Shown in pieces: positions 19,244-30,081 of a stretch of 64,000 bases of DNA. Under the pieces are notes generated by a model that was not told where the DNA came from, did no database searches, and saw only the letters and a list, made by a program, of their open reading frames with translations. Each line of letters starts with the position of its first letter. Within the stretch, counting starts at the first letter, position 1. The translations under genes were made by a program, and so were the position numbers. Origin of the DNA: DSNY01 sp016861185 (GTDB lineage: Bacteria > Pseudomonadota > Gammaproteobacteria > Burkholderiales > Burkholderiaceae_F); the NCBI GenBank assembly GCA_030263275.1, contig SZOR01000004.1, positions 1-64,000 of the forward strand. The letters run 5' to 3'.

Positions 19244-19289
19244 CGGATCGCGGATTGCCGATCGCGGATCACCGATCACGGATCACGGA
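19244..19289 (+). repeat. Tandem imperfect GATC-rich repeat in the hslV-hslU gap
   Basis: Four imperfect copies of a ten- to eleven-base unit (CGATCGCGGAT / CGATCACGGAT type) run up to the hslU ATG, for example CGGATCGCGGATTGC, then CGATCGCGGATCAC, then CGATCACGGATCACGG. The last copy covers the ribosome-binding region of hslU. It may be a slipped-strand duplication or a repeat family copy. Confidence 0.6.
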
Positions 19290-19290
19290 A

Positions 19291-20616
19291 ATGATGACCC
19301 CGAAGGAAATCGTCTCCGAGCTCGACAAGCACATCGTCGGGCAGGACAGGGCCAAACGCGCGGTCGCGATCGCGTTGCGCAACCGCTGGCGCAGGCAGAA
19401 CGTCGCCGAACCGCTGCGCAGCGAGATCACGCCGAAGAACATCCTGATGATCGGGCCGACCGGTGTGGGCAAGACGGAGATCGCGCGCCGGCTCGCGCGG
19501 CTCGCGGACGCGCCTTTCATCAAGGTCGAGGCGACCAAGTTCACCGAGGTCGGCTACGTCGGCCGCGACGTCGATTCGATCGTGCGCGACCTCGTCGACA
19601 TCGCGATCAAGCAGACGCGCGAAGCCGAAATGAAGAAGGTGCGGGCGAAAGCCGAGGACGCGGCCGAAGACCGCATCCTCGACATCCTGCTGCCGGCGCC
19701 GCGCGACTTCGGCTTTTCCGAGGCGCGTTCGACCGAGGCGAACGAAACGCGGCAGAAGTTCCGCAAGAAGCTGCGCGAAGGCGAACTCGACGAGCGCGAG
19801 ATCGAGGTCGAGGTCGCGCAGCCGCTGCCGACGATGGAGGTGATGGCGCCGCCCGGCATGGAGGAGCTGACGCAGCAGATCCAGTCGATGTTCGCCAACC
19901 TCGGCCAGAGCCGCCGCAAGCCGCGCAAGCTGAAGGTCCGCGAGGCATACAAGCTGCTCGTCGACGAGGAGGCCGCGCGGCTCGTCAACGAGGAGGAGCT
20001 GAAGGCCAAGGCGCTCGCCAACGTCGAGCAGAACGGGATCGTGTTCCTCGACGAGATCGACAAGATCGCGAGCCGCTCCGAGGTGCAGGGAGCAGACGTC
20101 TCGCGCCAGGGCGTGCAGCGGGATCTGCTGCCGCTGGTCGAGGGAACGACGATCAACACGAAGTACGGGATGATCAAGACCGACCACATCCTGTTCATCG
20201 CGAGCGGCGCTTTCCACTTCGCCAAGCCGAGCGACCTGATCCCCGAGCTGCAGGGACGCTTTCCGATCCGGGTCGAACTCGATTCGCTTTCGGCCAAGGA
20301 TTTCGAGCGGATCCTCACCGCGACCGACGCCTGCCTGACCAAGCAGTACCAGGCGCTGCTCGCGACCGAAGAGGTCGCGCTCGAGTTCACGCCCGAGGGC
20401 ATCGCCAAGCTCGCCGAGATCGCCTATGCAGTCAACGAGAAGACCGAAAACATCGGCGCACGCCGGCTGTACACGGTGATGGAGCGGCTGCTCGAGGAGA
20501 TCTCGTTCGACGCCGGCAGCCGCCGCGGCGACCGGATCGTCATCGATGCCGCGTACGTCGAAACGCGGCTCGCCGATCTCGCCCGCAACGAGGACCTCGC
20601 CCGCTACGTGCTGTAG
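19291..20616 (+). CDS. hslU: ATP-dependent unfoldase subunit HslU
   Basis: HslU is the AAA+ unfoldase that feeds HslV. The 441-residue protein opens MMTPKEIVSELDKHIVGQDRAKR and has Walker A GPTGVGKTE, the pore-loop region FTEVGYVGRDV, an I-domain (about 105-245) rich in charged residues, Walker B IVFLDEIDKI and the C-terminal sensor region ENIGARRLYTVMERLLEEISF. The end, EDLARYVL, is the conserved HslV-activating tail. The start could be either of two adjacent ATGs (19291 or 19294). The open frame upstream through the repeat is not conserved. Confidence 0.97.
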   Translation: MMTPKEIVSELDKHIVGQDRAKRAVAIALRNRWRRQNVAEPLRSEITPKNILMIGPTGVGKTEIARRLARLADAPFIKVEATKFTEVGYVGRDVDSIVRDLVDIAIKQTREAEMKKVRAKAEDAAEDRILDILLPAPRDFGFSEARSTEANETRQKFRKKLREGELDEREIEVEVAQPLPTMEVMAPPGMEELTQQIQSMFANLGQSRRKPRKLKVREAYKLLVDEEAARLVNEEELKAKALANVEQNGIVFLDEIDKIASRSEVQGADVSRQGVQRDLLPLVEGTTINTKYGMIKTDHILFIASGAFHFAKPSDLIPELQGRFPIRVELDSLSAKDFERILTATDACLTKQYQALLATEEVALEFTPEGIAKLAEIAYAVNEKTENIGARRLYTVMERLLEEISFDAGSRRGDRIVIDAAYVETRLADLARNEDLARYVL

Positions 20617-20672
20617 CCGCGCCGCGCGCAGCACGTCCGCCGCGCTGCGGGCAATTGGCGGAATCCCGCAGG

Positions 20673-20701
20673 CGTTCGCCGCGGGCCAGCGCTTCTATAC
20701 T
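20673..20701 (+). promoter_or_regulatory. Possible promoter for the antiporter genes
   Basis: A TATACT (20696-20701) stands out 49 bases before the ATG of the Ca/Na antiporter. The bases 17 upstream (GCGTTC) are only a weak -35. It would serve the antiporter and possibly the Mrp operon, as the gap to mrpA is only four bases. Confidence 0.35.
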
Positions 20702-20749
20702 GCCGGCCTTCGTACGAGGCGCCGCGTCGTCGGGCGGCCGGTACGCGGG

Positions 20750-21841
20750 ATGGCCATCCAACTGCTGTTCTTCGTTCTCGGGCTGGCTGCGCTGATCGCG
20801 GGCGCCGAGTTGCTGGTGCGCGGCGCCTCGAAGCTCGCGCTCGCGTGGGGCATCTCGCCGCTGGTCGTGGGACTCACGATCGTTGCGTTCGGCACCAGTT
20901 CGCCGGAAGTCGCCGTGTCGGTCGGTGCGGCGTTCGAAGGCACGACCGACATCGCCGTCGGCAACGCCGTCGGCAGCAACGTCTTCAACGTGCTGTTCAT
21001 CCTCGGCGTCTCGGCGCTGATCGCGCCGCTGGTCGTTCACGCGCAGCTGATCCGGCAGGAGGTGCCGATCATGATCGGCGCGACCGTCCTGCTGATCGTG
21101 ATGATGGTCGACGGGGGCGTGAGCCGCCTCGAGGCGGTGCTGCTCGTCGTGCTGCTCGTCGCGTACACCACCTTCCTCGTCGTGCAGTCGCGCCGGCAGA
21201 CGCGCGCGACCGCCGACGAATACGCCGGCGAAGTCGACCGCAAGGCCGGTAGAGGCGCGCGCTGGGACAGCCACTGGGCGGTGCAGGTGCTGCTGGTCGT
21301 CGCCGGGCTCGCGCTGCTCGTGCTCGGTTCGCGCTGGCTCGTCGGTGCGGCGGTCGCCTTTGCGCAGGCTTTCGGCATCGGCGAGCTGGTTATCGGGCTG
21401 ACGATCGTCGCCGCAGGCACGTCGCTGCCCGAGGTCGCCGCGTCGATCACCGCGGCGGTCAAGGGTGAACGCGACATTGCGGTGGGCAACGTCGTCGGCA
21501 GCAACACGTTCAACATCCTCGGCTGCCTCGGACTCGCCGGACTGGTCGCGCCCGCGGGCCTTCCGGTGGCGCCCGCCGTTCTGCACTTCGACGCCTGGGT
21601 GATGCTCGCGGTGGCCGCGGCCTGCCTGCCGGTCTTCTTCACCGGCCGCGAGATCGCGCGCTGGGAGGGCGCGGTGTTCGTCGGCTACTACGTCGCGTAC
21701 GTCGCGTATCTGATCCTGGCCGCGCAGCGGCACGCGCTGCTGCCCGCGTTCAACGCGGCGATGCTCGGCTTCGTCATCCCGCTGACCATCGTCACGCTGG
21801 TGGTCGTGCTGCTGCGACCGCCGGCGCGCGCGGCGAAGTAG
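20750..21841 (+). CDS. Calcium/sodium antiporter (CaCA family, YrbG-type)
   Basis: A 363-residue inner-membrane exchanger with about ten helices in two inverted halves. Each half has the CaCA alpha-repeat: GTSSPEVAVSVGAAFEG with GNAVGSNVFN in the first, GTSLPEVAASITAAVKG with GNVVGSNTFNILG in the second. The acidic residue of each PEV motif is the cation ligand. The family exchanges Ca2+ (or other cations) for Na+ or H+. It lies four bases before mrpA, so it is probably co-transcribed with the Mrp antiporter, linking calcium and sodium export. The ion specificity is inferred from family only. Confidence 0.93.
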   Translation: MAIQLLFFVLGLAALIAGAELLVRGASKLALAWGISPLVVGLTIVAFGTSSPEVAVSVGAAFEGTTDIAVGNAVGSNVFNVLFILGVSALIAPLVVHAQLIRQEVPIMIGATVLLIVMMVDGGVSRLEAVLLVVLLVAYTTFLVVQSRRQTRATADEYAGEVDRKAGRGARWDSHWAVQVLLVVAGLALLVLGSRWLVGAAVAFAQAFGIGELVIGLTIVAAGTSLPEVAASITAAVKGERDIAVGNVVGSNTFNILGCLGLAGLVAPAGLPVAPAVLHFDAWVMLAVAAACLPVFFTGREIARWEGAVFVGYYVAYVAYLILAAQRHALLPAFNAAMLGFVIPLTIVTLVVVLLRPPARAAK

Positions 21842-21845
21842 CCCG

Positions 21846-24688
<2,843 letters not shown>

Positions 24689-24692
<4 letters not shown>

Positions 24693-25048
24693 GCCTGCTG
24701 CTCGCGCTGGGGGTGGGCGTGCTGACGGGCACCGGCATCTATCTGCTGCTGCGCGCGCGCAGCTTCGACACGATCCTCGGGCTGACGCTGCTGTCGTACG
24801 CGGTCAACCTGTTCATCTTCCTGATGGGCCGCGTCACGGTCGGCGCGCCGCCGATCGTCCGCAAGGGCGTTCCGGCCACGCTCGCCTCGTACGCGGATCC
24901 GCTGCCGCAGGCGCTCGTGCTGACCGCGATCGTGATCAGCTTCGGCATGACCGCGCTGCTGCTGGCGATCGCGCTGCGCGCGCGCGCCGAAACGGGTTCC
25001 GATCACGTCGACGGCGTCGAAGGCGAGTCGGAGAAAAATGGTGTCTGA
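24689..25048 (+). CDS. mrpC: Mrp antiporter subunit C (NuoK-like)
   Basis: A 119-residue NuoK-like protein with three helices (residues 2-20, 28-48 and 72-95) and the family motifs GTGIYLLLRARSFDTILGLTLLSYAVNLFIF and DPLPQALVLTAIVISF. It begins in an ATGA overlap with mrpA. The last residues (ESEKNGV, then TGA) are encoded inside a REP-like palindrome at 25033-25058 and are therefore probably not ancestral. The tail overlaps mrpD by 11 bases in another frame. Confidence 0.95.
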
Positions 25049-25072
25049 CCCCATTTTCTTCCCCATTTTCTT
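25033..25072. repeat. REP-like AT-rich palindrome across the mrpC-mrpD junction
   Basis: The arms GAAAAATGGTGTC (25033-25045) and GACCCCATTTTC (25047-25058) form an almost perfect inverted repeat with one central base. A tandem second copy of CCCCATTTTCTT follows (25061-25072). The GGGGTCTGACCCC-like core and the AATGG/CCATT arms resemble repeats often dispersed in proteobacterial genomes. The element contains the mrpC stop (25046-25048) and the mrpD start (25038). Confidence 0.65.
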
Positions 25073-26615
25073 CGAGCACGCGATCGTTGCGCCGGTCGTG
25101 CTGCCACTGCTCGTCGGCGCGGCGCTGGTGCCGATCGAGGGTCGATGGCCGCGGCTTGCTTCGGCGCTGTCGCTCGCGGCCGTGCTCGCGCTGCTGGCGT
25201 GGAGCGCGGCGCTGGCGGCGCACGCCGACACCGGCGCGGTCGAAGCGTATCTGCTCGGCAACTGGCGCGCGCCTTTCGGCATCGCGCTCGCGCTCGACCG
25301 CTTGAGCGCGCTGATGCTGGTGTTGACGGCGCTGGTGGCGCTCGGTGCCGTGCTGTACGCGCGCGGCGGCGAGGAGTCGCGCGGCGCGCATTTCCACGCG
25401 CTGCTGCAGTTCCAGCTGATGGGGCTCAATGGCGCCTTCCTGACCGCGGATCTGTTCAACCTTTTTGTTTTCTTCGAGGTGCTGCTGATCGCCTCGTACG
25501 GGCTGCTGCTGCACGGCGGCGGGCCGCGCCGGCTGAAGGCCGCGATCCACTACGTCGCGTTCAACCTCACGGGATCGGCGCTGTTCCTGATCGCGGTTTC
25601 GCTGCTGTACGGCCTCACCGGCACGCTGAACATGGCCGATCTGGCCGAACGCGTGACGCGCGCGCCCGCAGAAGACGCGGCGCTGCTGAAGACCGCCGCG
25701 CTGCTGCTGCTGGTCGTGTTCTCGGTCAAGGCGGCCCTGCTGCCGTTGTACTTCTGGCTGCCCGACACCTACAGCGCGGCCGCCGCCCCCGTGGCCGCAC
25801 TGTTCGCGATCATGACCAAGGTCGGCGTCTACGCGATTGCGCGCGTCTACACGCTCGTCTTCGGCGACGCCGGCGGCGTCGTTGCGCAGGTCGCTCAACC
25901 TTGGCTACCGTGGCTCGCGCTGGGAACGCTCGCGCTCGCCGCGCAGGGCGTGCTCGCGGCTGGCAGACTGCGCGAGCTGGTCGCTTATCTCGTGGTGGCC
26001 TCGGCCGGCACGCTGCTGCTCGCGCTCGGGCTCGGCACTGCGCGGACGGTCGCCGCGGGGCTGTTCTATCTGATCAACAGCACGCTGGTTGCAGCGGCGC
26101 TTTTCCTGCTGATCGATCGCATCGGCGCCGCGCGCGGCGAGGCCGGCGACACGCTGGCGGCCGCGCCGATCGACGGCGCGCGCGGGCGGCTCGGCACCGC
26201 GTACTTCGTGCTGGCGATCGCCGTCGCGGGGTTGCCGCCGCTGGCGGGCTTCGTCGGCAAGGCGCTGCTGCTGCAGGCCGCGGCGGCGAGCGCGTGGCCC
26301 GTGCTCGTGTGGGCGGTCGTACTCGTTTCGAGCTTCGCGTTGATCATCGCGCTCGCGCGCGCCGGCAGCGTCGTGTTCTGGCAGGCGGCCGAGGCGGCGA
26401 ATCGCACGACGCCGCAAGCACCGGCAGCACAGCGCGCCGCGCTCCCGTTGCTTACGCTACTGGTGGTCGCGGTCGCCGCGTTCGCCGGACCGCTCGCGGA
26501 CTACACGCAGGCGGCCGCGCGCCAGCTCTTCGAGCGGCAGACGTACATCGACGCCGTGCTCGGCAAGCAGCCGGCCGCGCCGCTGTGGAATCCGCGCGAA
26601 GGGGTGACGAAATGA
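25038..26615 (+). CDS. mrpD: Mrp antiporter subunit D (NuoN/NuoM-like)
   Basis: A 525-residue polytopic protein of the NuoN/M family. Motifs include GALVPIEGRW, LLQFQLMGLNGAFLTADLFNLFVFFEVLLIASYGLL, LKTAALLLLVVFSVKAALLPLYFWLPDTY and the ion-path Lys/Glu helices. It forms the second antiporter-like subunit of the Mrp complex. The first 12 residues (MVSDPIFFPIFF) lie within a REP-like element and look unlike the usual short MrpD start, after which EHAIVAPVVLPLLVGAAL resumes the family sequence. The next candidate in-frame starts lie inside the conserved part, so the ATG at 25038 is the best choice. Confidence 0.94.
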   Translation: MVSDPIFFPIFFEHAIVAPVVLPLLVGAALVPIEGRWPRLASALSLAAVLALLAWSAALAAHADTGAVEAYLLGNWRAPFGIALALDRLSALMLVLTALVALGAVLYARGGEESRGAHFHALLQFQLMGLNGAFLTADLFNLFVFFEVLLIASYGLLLHGGGPRRLKAAIHYVAFNLTGSALFLIAVSLLYGLTGTLNMADLAERVTRAPAEDAALLKTAALLLLVVFSVKAALLPLYFWLPDTYSAAAAPVAALFAIMTKVGVYAIARVYTLVFGDAGGVVAQVAQPWLPWLALGTLALAAQGVLAAGRLRELVAYLVVASAGTLLLALGLGTARTVAAGLFYLINSTLVAAALFLLIDRIGAARGEAGDTLAAAPIDGARGRLGTAYFVLAIAVAGLPPLAGFVGKALLLQAAAASAWPVLVWAVVLVSSFALIIALARAGSVVFWQAAEAANRTTPQAPAAQRAALPLLTLLVVAVAAFAGPLADYTQAAARQLFERQTYIDAVLGKQPAAPLWNPREGVTK

Positions 26616-27094
26616 AGCTCGTGCCCGCGCCGCTGCTTTCGCTCGTGCTGTTCGTCTCGTGGCTGCTGCTGAACAACACGGTCGATCCGGCGCATCTTCT
26701 GCTCGCCGCGGTGCTCGCGCTCGCGATCCCATGGTTCACCGAGCCGCTGCGGCCGGAGCGGCCGCGGCTGCGCCGCTGGGGTGTGGCAGGGAAGCTCGCG
26801 CTCGTGGTGCTGTGGGACATCGTGCTGTCGAACATCGAGATCGCTCGCCGCATCCTCGGTCCCGAGTCGGCGATCCGCCCGCGCTTCGTCTGGGTGCCGC
26901 TTTCGATCCGCGACCCGCACGGCATCGTCACGCTGGCCGGCATCATCACGATGACGCCCGGCACGCTGTCGTCGGATCTGAGCGAGGACCGGCGCTGGCT
27001 GCTCGTGCATGCGTTCAACGTCGACGACGAGGCTGCGCTCGTCGCGACCATCAAGCGGCGCTACGAGGCGCCGCTCCGGGAGATCTTCGAATGA
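26612..27094 (+). CDS. mrpE: Mrp antiporter subunit E
   Basis: A 160-residue protein with two N-terminal helices (LLSLVLFVSWLLLNN and LLLAAVLALAIPWF) and a cytoplasmic or peripheral domain with the family block VLWDIVLSNIEIARRIL, ITMTPGTLSSDL and LLVHAFNVDDEAA. MrpE is needed for full activity of the complex. The ATG overlaps the mrpD TGA, and its own stop overlaps mrpF. Confidence 0.95.
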   Translation: MKLVPAPLLSLVLFVSWLLLNNTVDPAHLLLAAVLALAIPWFTEPLRPERPRLRRWGVAGKLALVVLWDIVLSNIEIARRILGPESAIRPRFVWVPLSIRDPHGIVTLAGIITMTPGTLSSDLSEDRRWLLVHAFNVDDEAALVATIKRRYEAPLREIFE

Positions 27095-27366
27095 CGGTGC
27101 TCGCGCTCGTGCTGCCGTTCGCGATCGGCGCGTTCGGCGTTGCGCTGCTGCTGGCGGCGTACCGGTTGCTGCGCGGTCCGGCGGCTCCGGATCGCATCCT
27201 CGCGCTCGACACGCTGTACATCAACACGATGGCGCTGCTGATCCTGCTCGGTATCCGCTTCGGCACCGCGCTGTATTTCGAGGCGGCGCTGGTGATCGCG
27301 ATGCTGGGGTTCGTCTCCACGGTCGTCCTGTGCAAGTTCCTGCTGCGCGGAGACATCGTCGAATGA
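27091..27366 (+). CDS. mrpF: Mrp antiporter subunit F
   Basis: A 91-residue protein with three helices. The LLRGPAAPDRILALDTLYINTMALLILLGI block is the MrpF signature (RGPxxxDRILALD). It begins in an ATGA overlap with mrpE and ends overlapping mrpG, so it is part of one polycistronic unit. Confidence 0.95.
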   Translation: MTVLALVLPFAIGAFGVALLLAAYRLLRGPAAPDRILALDTLYINTMALLILLGIRFGTALYFEAALVIAMLGFVSTVVLCKFLLRGDIVE

Positions 27367-27743
27367 ACCCGCTGCCGATCTGGCTCGACGTGCTGCTCGC
27401 GGTGCTGGTCGTCGTCGGCGCCGGCTTTGCGCTGATCGGCTCCTTCGGTCTGGCCAGGCTGTCGGATTTCGTGAAGCGCGTGCATGGGCCGACCAAGGCA
27501 TCCACGCTCGGCGTCGGCTGCGTGCTGATCGCCTCCGCGGCCTACTTCACCGCCCGCGGGCTGTCCAGCGGAGAGGGTGCGAGCCTGCACGAGTTGATGA
27601 TCACGCTCTTCGTCTTCCTGACGGCGCCAGTGTCGGCCCACCTGCTGGTCAAAGCCGCGTTGAAGCTCGATCCGACGATCCGTCCGCCGGCACCGCCGGC
27701 GGACGACGACGCGGCGCGGCGATCCGAATCAAACCCGTCCTGA
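27363..27743 (+). CDS. mrpG: Mrp antiporter subunit G
   Basis: A 126-residue protein with three helices and the MrpG motifs GAGFALIGSFGLARLSDFVKRVHGPTKASTLGVG and LFVFLTAPVSAHLLVKAAL. A charged, proline-rich tail (PAPPADDDAARRSESNPS) ends it. It closes the Mrp operon; no T-run terminator is obvious after it, but 46 bases separate it from the next gene. Confidence 0.95.
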   Translation: MNPLPIWLDVLLAVLVVVGAGFALIGSFGLARLSDFVKRVHGPTKASTLGVGCVLIASAAYFTARGLSSGEGASLHELMITLFVFLTAPVSAHLLVKAALKLDPTIRPPAPPADDDAARRSESNPS

Positions 27744-27789
27744 GAAGCACGCCGTTATCATCGGCCCGGCTTTCCACGCCGGACCCGCT

Positions 27790-28110
27790 GTGCCGCTGCC
27801 ACCCTGGATCGTCCGACTGCTCGCCTGCGCGGCGCTGCTCGCCGCGTTTGCGCCCGCATGGGCGGCGGCGATCCATTTGACCTCGGGCCAGTGGCGCACC
27901 GACCTGTGCGACAGCGGTGGCCTGCGCGCCGCGCACGCCGCACATCACGACTGCTGTTTGGGATCGGCGGATCCGGCTTTGCCGGCGACCGGATGGGCCT
28001 GGCGTCCGGACGCGCCGACGCCGGCGCCGTCACGCCTGGGCGCGAACGCCGCCCGTTCCGATCCGCGCTACACGCGCGCCCCGACGCGCGCACCGCCCGG
28101 CCTGCGCTGA
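27790..28110 (+). CDS. Small exported protein, DUF2946-like (possible copper link)
   Basis: A 106-residue protein from a GTG. A signal peptide (IVRLLACAALLAAFAPAWAAA) is followed by a short Cys/His region, DLCDSGGLRAAHAAHHDCCLGSADPALP, and a low-complexity basic tail. The Cys-x-x-Gly and HHDCC spacing resembles the DUF2946 family, which is found near copper genes and probably binds copper. The next gene is a PCuAC copper chaperone, supporting that. The tail is Arg/Pro-rich and not conserved-looking, so the exact stop could include read-through from neutral sequence. A low-certainty gene. Confidence 0.55.
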   Translation: MPLPPWIVRLLACAALLAAFAPAWAAAIHLTSGQWRTDLCDSGGLRAAHAAHHDCCLGSADPALPATGWAWRPDAPTPAPSRLGANAARSDPRYTRAPTRAPPGLR

Positions 28111-28210
28111 AACGAAGCCACGGCGACGGCCTCGCGCGTCAGCCGGAGATTGCGAACCGATCGGCGGGCGGCGACGCGATTGCGCCGCCCACTCTTGGAA
28201 GGGCAGGCAG

Positions 28211-28672
28211 ATGAGAACGAGCTTGAAGCTGTTGCTGGCGCTCGCCGCGCTGGCGCTGAGTGCGGCGGCCAACGCGCAGGTCGAAGCGAAGAACGTATGG
28301 GCACGCGCGACGGTGCAGGGACAGATGGGCACCGGGGCGTTCATGACACTGACCGCGAAGGAGCCGGTGCGGCTCGTCGGCGCGGCGAGCCCCGTGGCGG
28401 GTGTGGTCGAGATCCACGAGATGGCGATGGAAGGCAACGTGATGCGGATGCGCGCGGTCGAGCGGCTCGATCTCGCCGCCGGCAAGCCGGTGGAACTGAA
28501 ACCCGGCGGCTATCACGTGATGCTGATGGACCTGAATCGCACGCTGAAAGCGGGCGACAGGATCGCCGTCGAACTGCGCTTCGAGACGAAGGACAAGAAG
28601 CAGTTCACGTTGCCGCTCGAAGCCGAAGTGCGCATGACCGCGCCGGGCGCGGCGATGCCGATGAAGCATTAG
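28211..28672 (+). CDS. PCuAC-type periplasmic copper chaperone
   Basis: A 153-residue secreted protein: signal peptide (LKLLLALAALALSAAANAQ) and the PCuAC copper domain with the H-M ligand set, HEMAMEGNVMRMR and GYHVMLM (H(M)x10Mx21HxM pattern). PCuAC proteins load CuA of cytochrome oxidase in several bacteria; an aa3-type oxidase is encoded at 47.9-52.5 kb of this window, with SCO at 61.4 kb. The C-terminal end MPMKH adds more ligands. The stop overlaps by four bases the stop of the convergent pncB. Confidence 0.92.
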   Translation: MRTSLKLLLALAALALSAAANAQVEAKNVWARATVQGQMGTGAFMTLTAKEPVRLVGAASPVAGVVEIHEMAMEGNVMRMRAVERLDLAAGKPVELKPGGYHVMLMDLNRTLKAGDRIAVELRFETKDKKQFTLPLEAEVRMTAPGAAMPMKH

Positions 28673-29997
28673 CGCGACGCCGCGTCGAGCTGCGCCGCCA
28701 GCGCGCGGATCGCGGGTGAGATCTCGACCGGGTAGGGCGGCGCAATTGCGAGCTGCGTGAGCGCAGTCGGCAGCGCGTCGACTTCGCTGCGCAGCCGCGC
28801 GCGGATCGCGTCGAGCGATTCCGGCGGTGCCACACGATGGCCGGCGCGCATCACGGGTACGAGCAGCGGCTTGCCGTCGATCGGCTCGTCGGCGAGCGCG
28901 ACCGTATCGCCCGCGTACCTGTCATCGGCCGCACGGCGGAACACCTGCTTGATGCCCGGCCAGGTCGCCTTGCCGGTTGAACGCTTGCGGCGCGCGCCGC
29001 CGGCGTACGACTGCAGCTTGTACGCGCAGTCGAGGACCGGATGGTCGGACGCGCAGGCGAGTGCGCTGCCGACGCCGAACGCATCGATCGGGCTGCCTGC
29101 GCGCAGCAGCGCGTCGATCGAATCCTCGTCGAGCCCGCCGCTGGCGATGATGCGGGTCTCGCGCAAGCCGCCCCCGTCGAGCATGCCGCGCACCGCGCGC
29201 GCCAGCGCGGCGAGATCGCCGCTGTCGATGCGCACCGCGCGCAGCGCGATGCCTTCGGCGGCGAGGGTGCGCGCAACCGCGACGACCTTGCGCGCGGCGG
29301 CAACCGTGTCGTAGGTGTCGATCAGCAGGATCGCGTTGCCGGGATTGGCGCGCGCGAACGCGAGGAACGCCGCGGTTTCGTCGCCGTGCGCCTGCACGAA
29401 CGCATGCGCCATCGTGCCGTATAGAGGCAGCCCGAACGCGCGGCCCGCCTCGACCGTCGCGGTGCCCGCGAAGCCAGCGATCCAGCTCGCGCGCGCGGCG
29501 AGCACGCCGGCTTCGGCGCCGTGCGCGCGCCGCAGCCCGTAGTCGATCACCGCGCGGCCGCGCGCGGCAAGCACGCAGCGCACGGCCTTCGAGGCGATCA
29601 GCGTCTGGAAGTGCACGAGGTTCAGCAGCCGCGTCTCGACGAGCTGCGCCTGCGGCAGCGGCGCCGACACGCGCAAGACGGGTTCGTTCGGGAAAAGCAC
29701 GGTCCCTTCGGGCAGCGCGTCGACGTCGCCTTCGAAGCGAAAGCTCCGCAGCCAGTCGATGAAGTCGGGCGTGCCGAACGTTTGCCGGCGCAGGAAGGCG
29801 AGATCGCTTTCGTCGAAGCGGAGGCGTTCCAGATAGTCGAGCGCCTGTTCGAGGCCGGCGGCGACGAGGAAGTTGCGGCCCGGCTGCGCGCGCACGAAGA
29901 GCTCGAACACCGCGCGCTCGGCCATGCCTTCGACGCGATAGGTGCGCGCCATCGCGAATTCATACAGATCGGTCAGCAGGCCTTCGTGCAACGCCAT
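28669..29997 (-). CDS. pncB: Nicotinate phosphoribosyltransferase
   Basis: PncB makes nicotinate mononucleotide from nicotinate and PRPP, the NAD salvage route. The 442-residue protein starts MALHEGLLTDLYEFAMA, with the YEFAMA segment near the active site, and has the catalytic-loop HGDETAAF, DTYDTVAAARK, VRIDSGDLAALAR and IASGGLDEDSI (phosphate-binding) blocks. It is closer to the actinobacterial/long type than to E. coli PncB. It follows rtcB on the same strand, separated by 84 bases that hold two hairpins and a repeat. Confidence 0.95.
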   Translation of the reverse strand: MALHEGLLTDLYEFAMARTYRVEGMAERAVFELFVRAQPGRNFLVAAGLEQALDYLERLRFDESDLAFLRRQTFGTPDFIDWLRSFRFEGDVDALPEGTVLFPNEPVLRVSAPLPQAQLVETRLLNLVHFQTLIASKAVRCVLAARGRAVIDYGLRRAHGAEAGVLAARASWIAGFAGTATVEAGRAFGLPLYGTMAHAFVQAHGDETAAFLAFARANPGNAILLIDTYDTVAAARKVVAVARTLAAEGIALRAVRIDSGDLAALARAVRGMLDGGGLRETRIIASGGLDEDSIDALLRAGSPIDAFGVGSALACASDHPVLDCAYKLQSYAGGARRKRSTGKATWPGIKQVFRRAADDRYAGDTVALADEPIDGKPLLVPVMRAGHRVAPPESLDAIRARLRSEVDALPTALTQLAIAPPYPVEISPAIRALAAQLDAASR

Positions 29998-30004
29998 CTT
30001 CAGT

Positions 30005-30050
30005 ACGCACCAAAGGTGCGTCCGTCCTCTTCCCCCTTTCGTAAAGGGGG
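30005..30050. repeat. Two short hairpins between rtcB and pncB
   Basis: One inverted repeat is ACGCACC-AAA-GGTGCGT (30005-30021), the other CCCCCTTT-CGT-AAAGGGGG (30032-30050). The second, with the following GGGGGATTT, resembles C-rich repeats often found in betaproteobacterial gaps and is similar to the hairpin at 41173-41195. As read from rtcB it could end or attenuate transcription before pncB. Confidence 0.6.
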
Positions 30051-30081
30051 ACCGAGGGGGATTTGAACCGGAGGTTTCACT

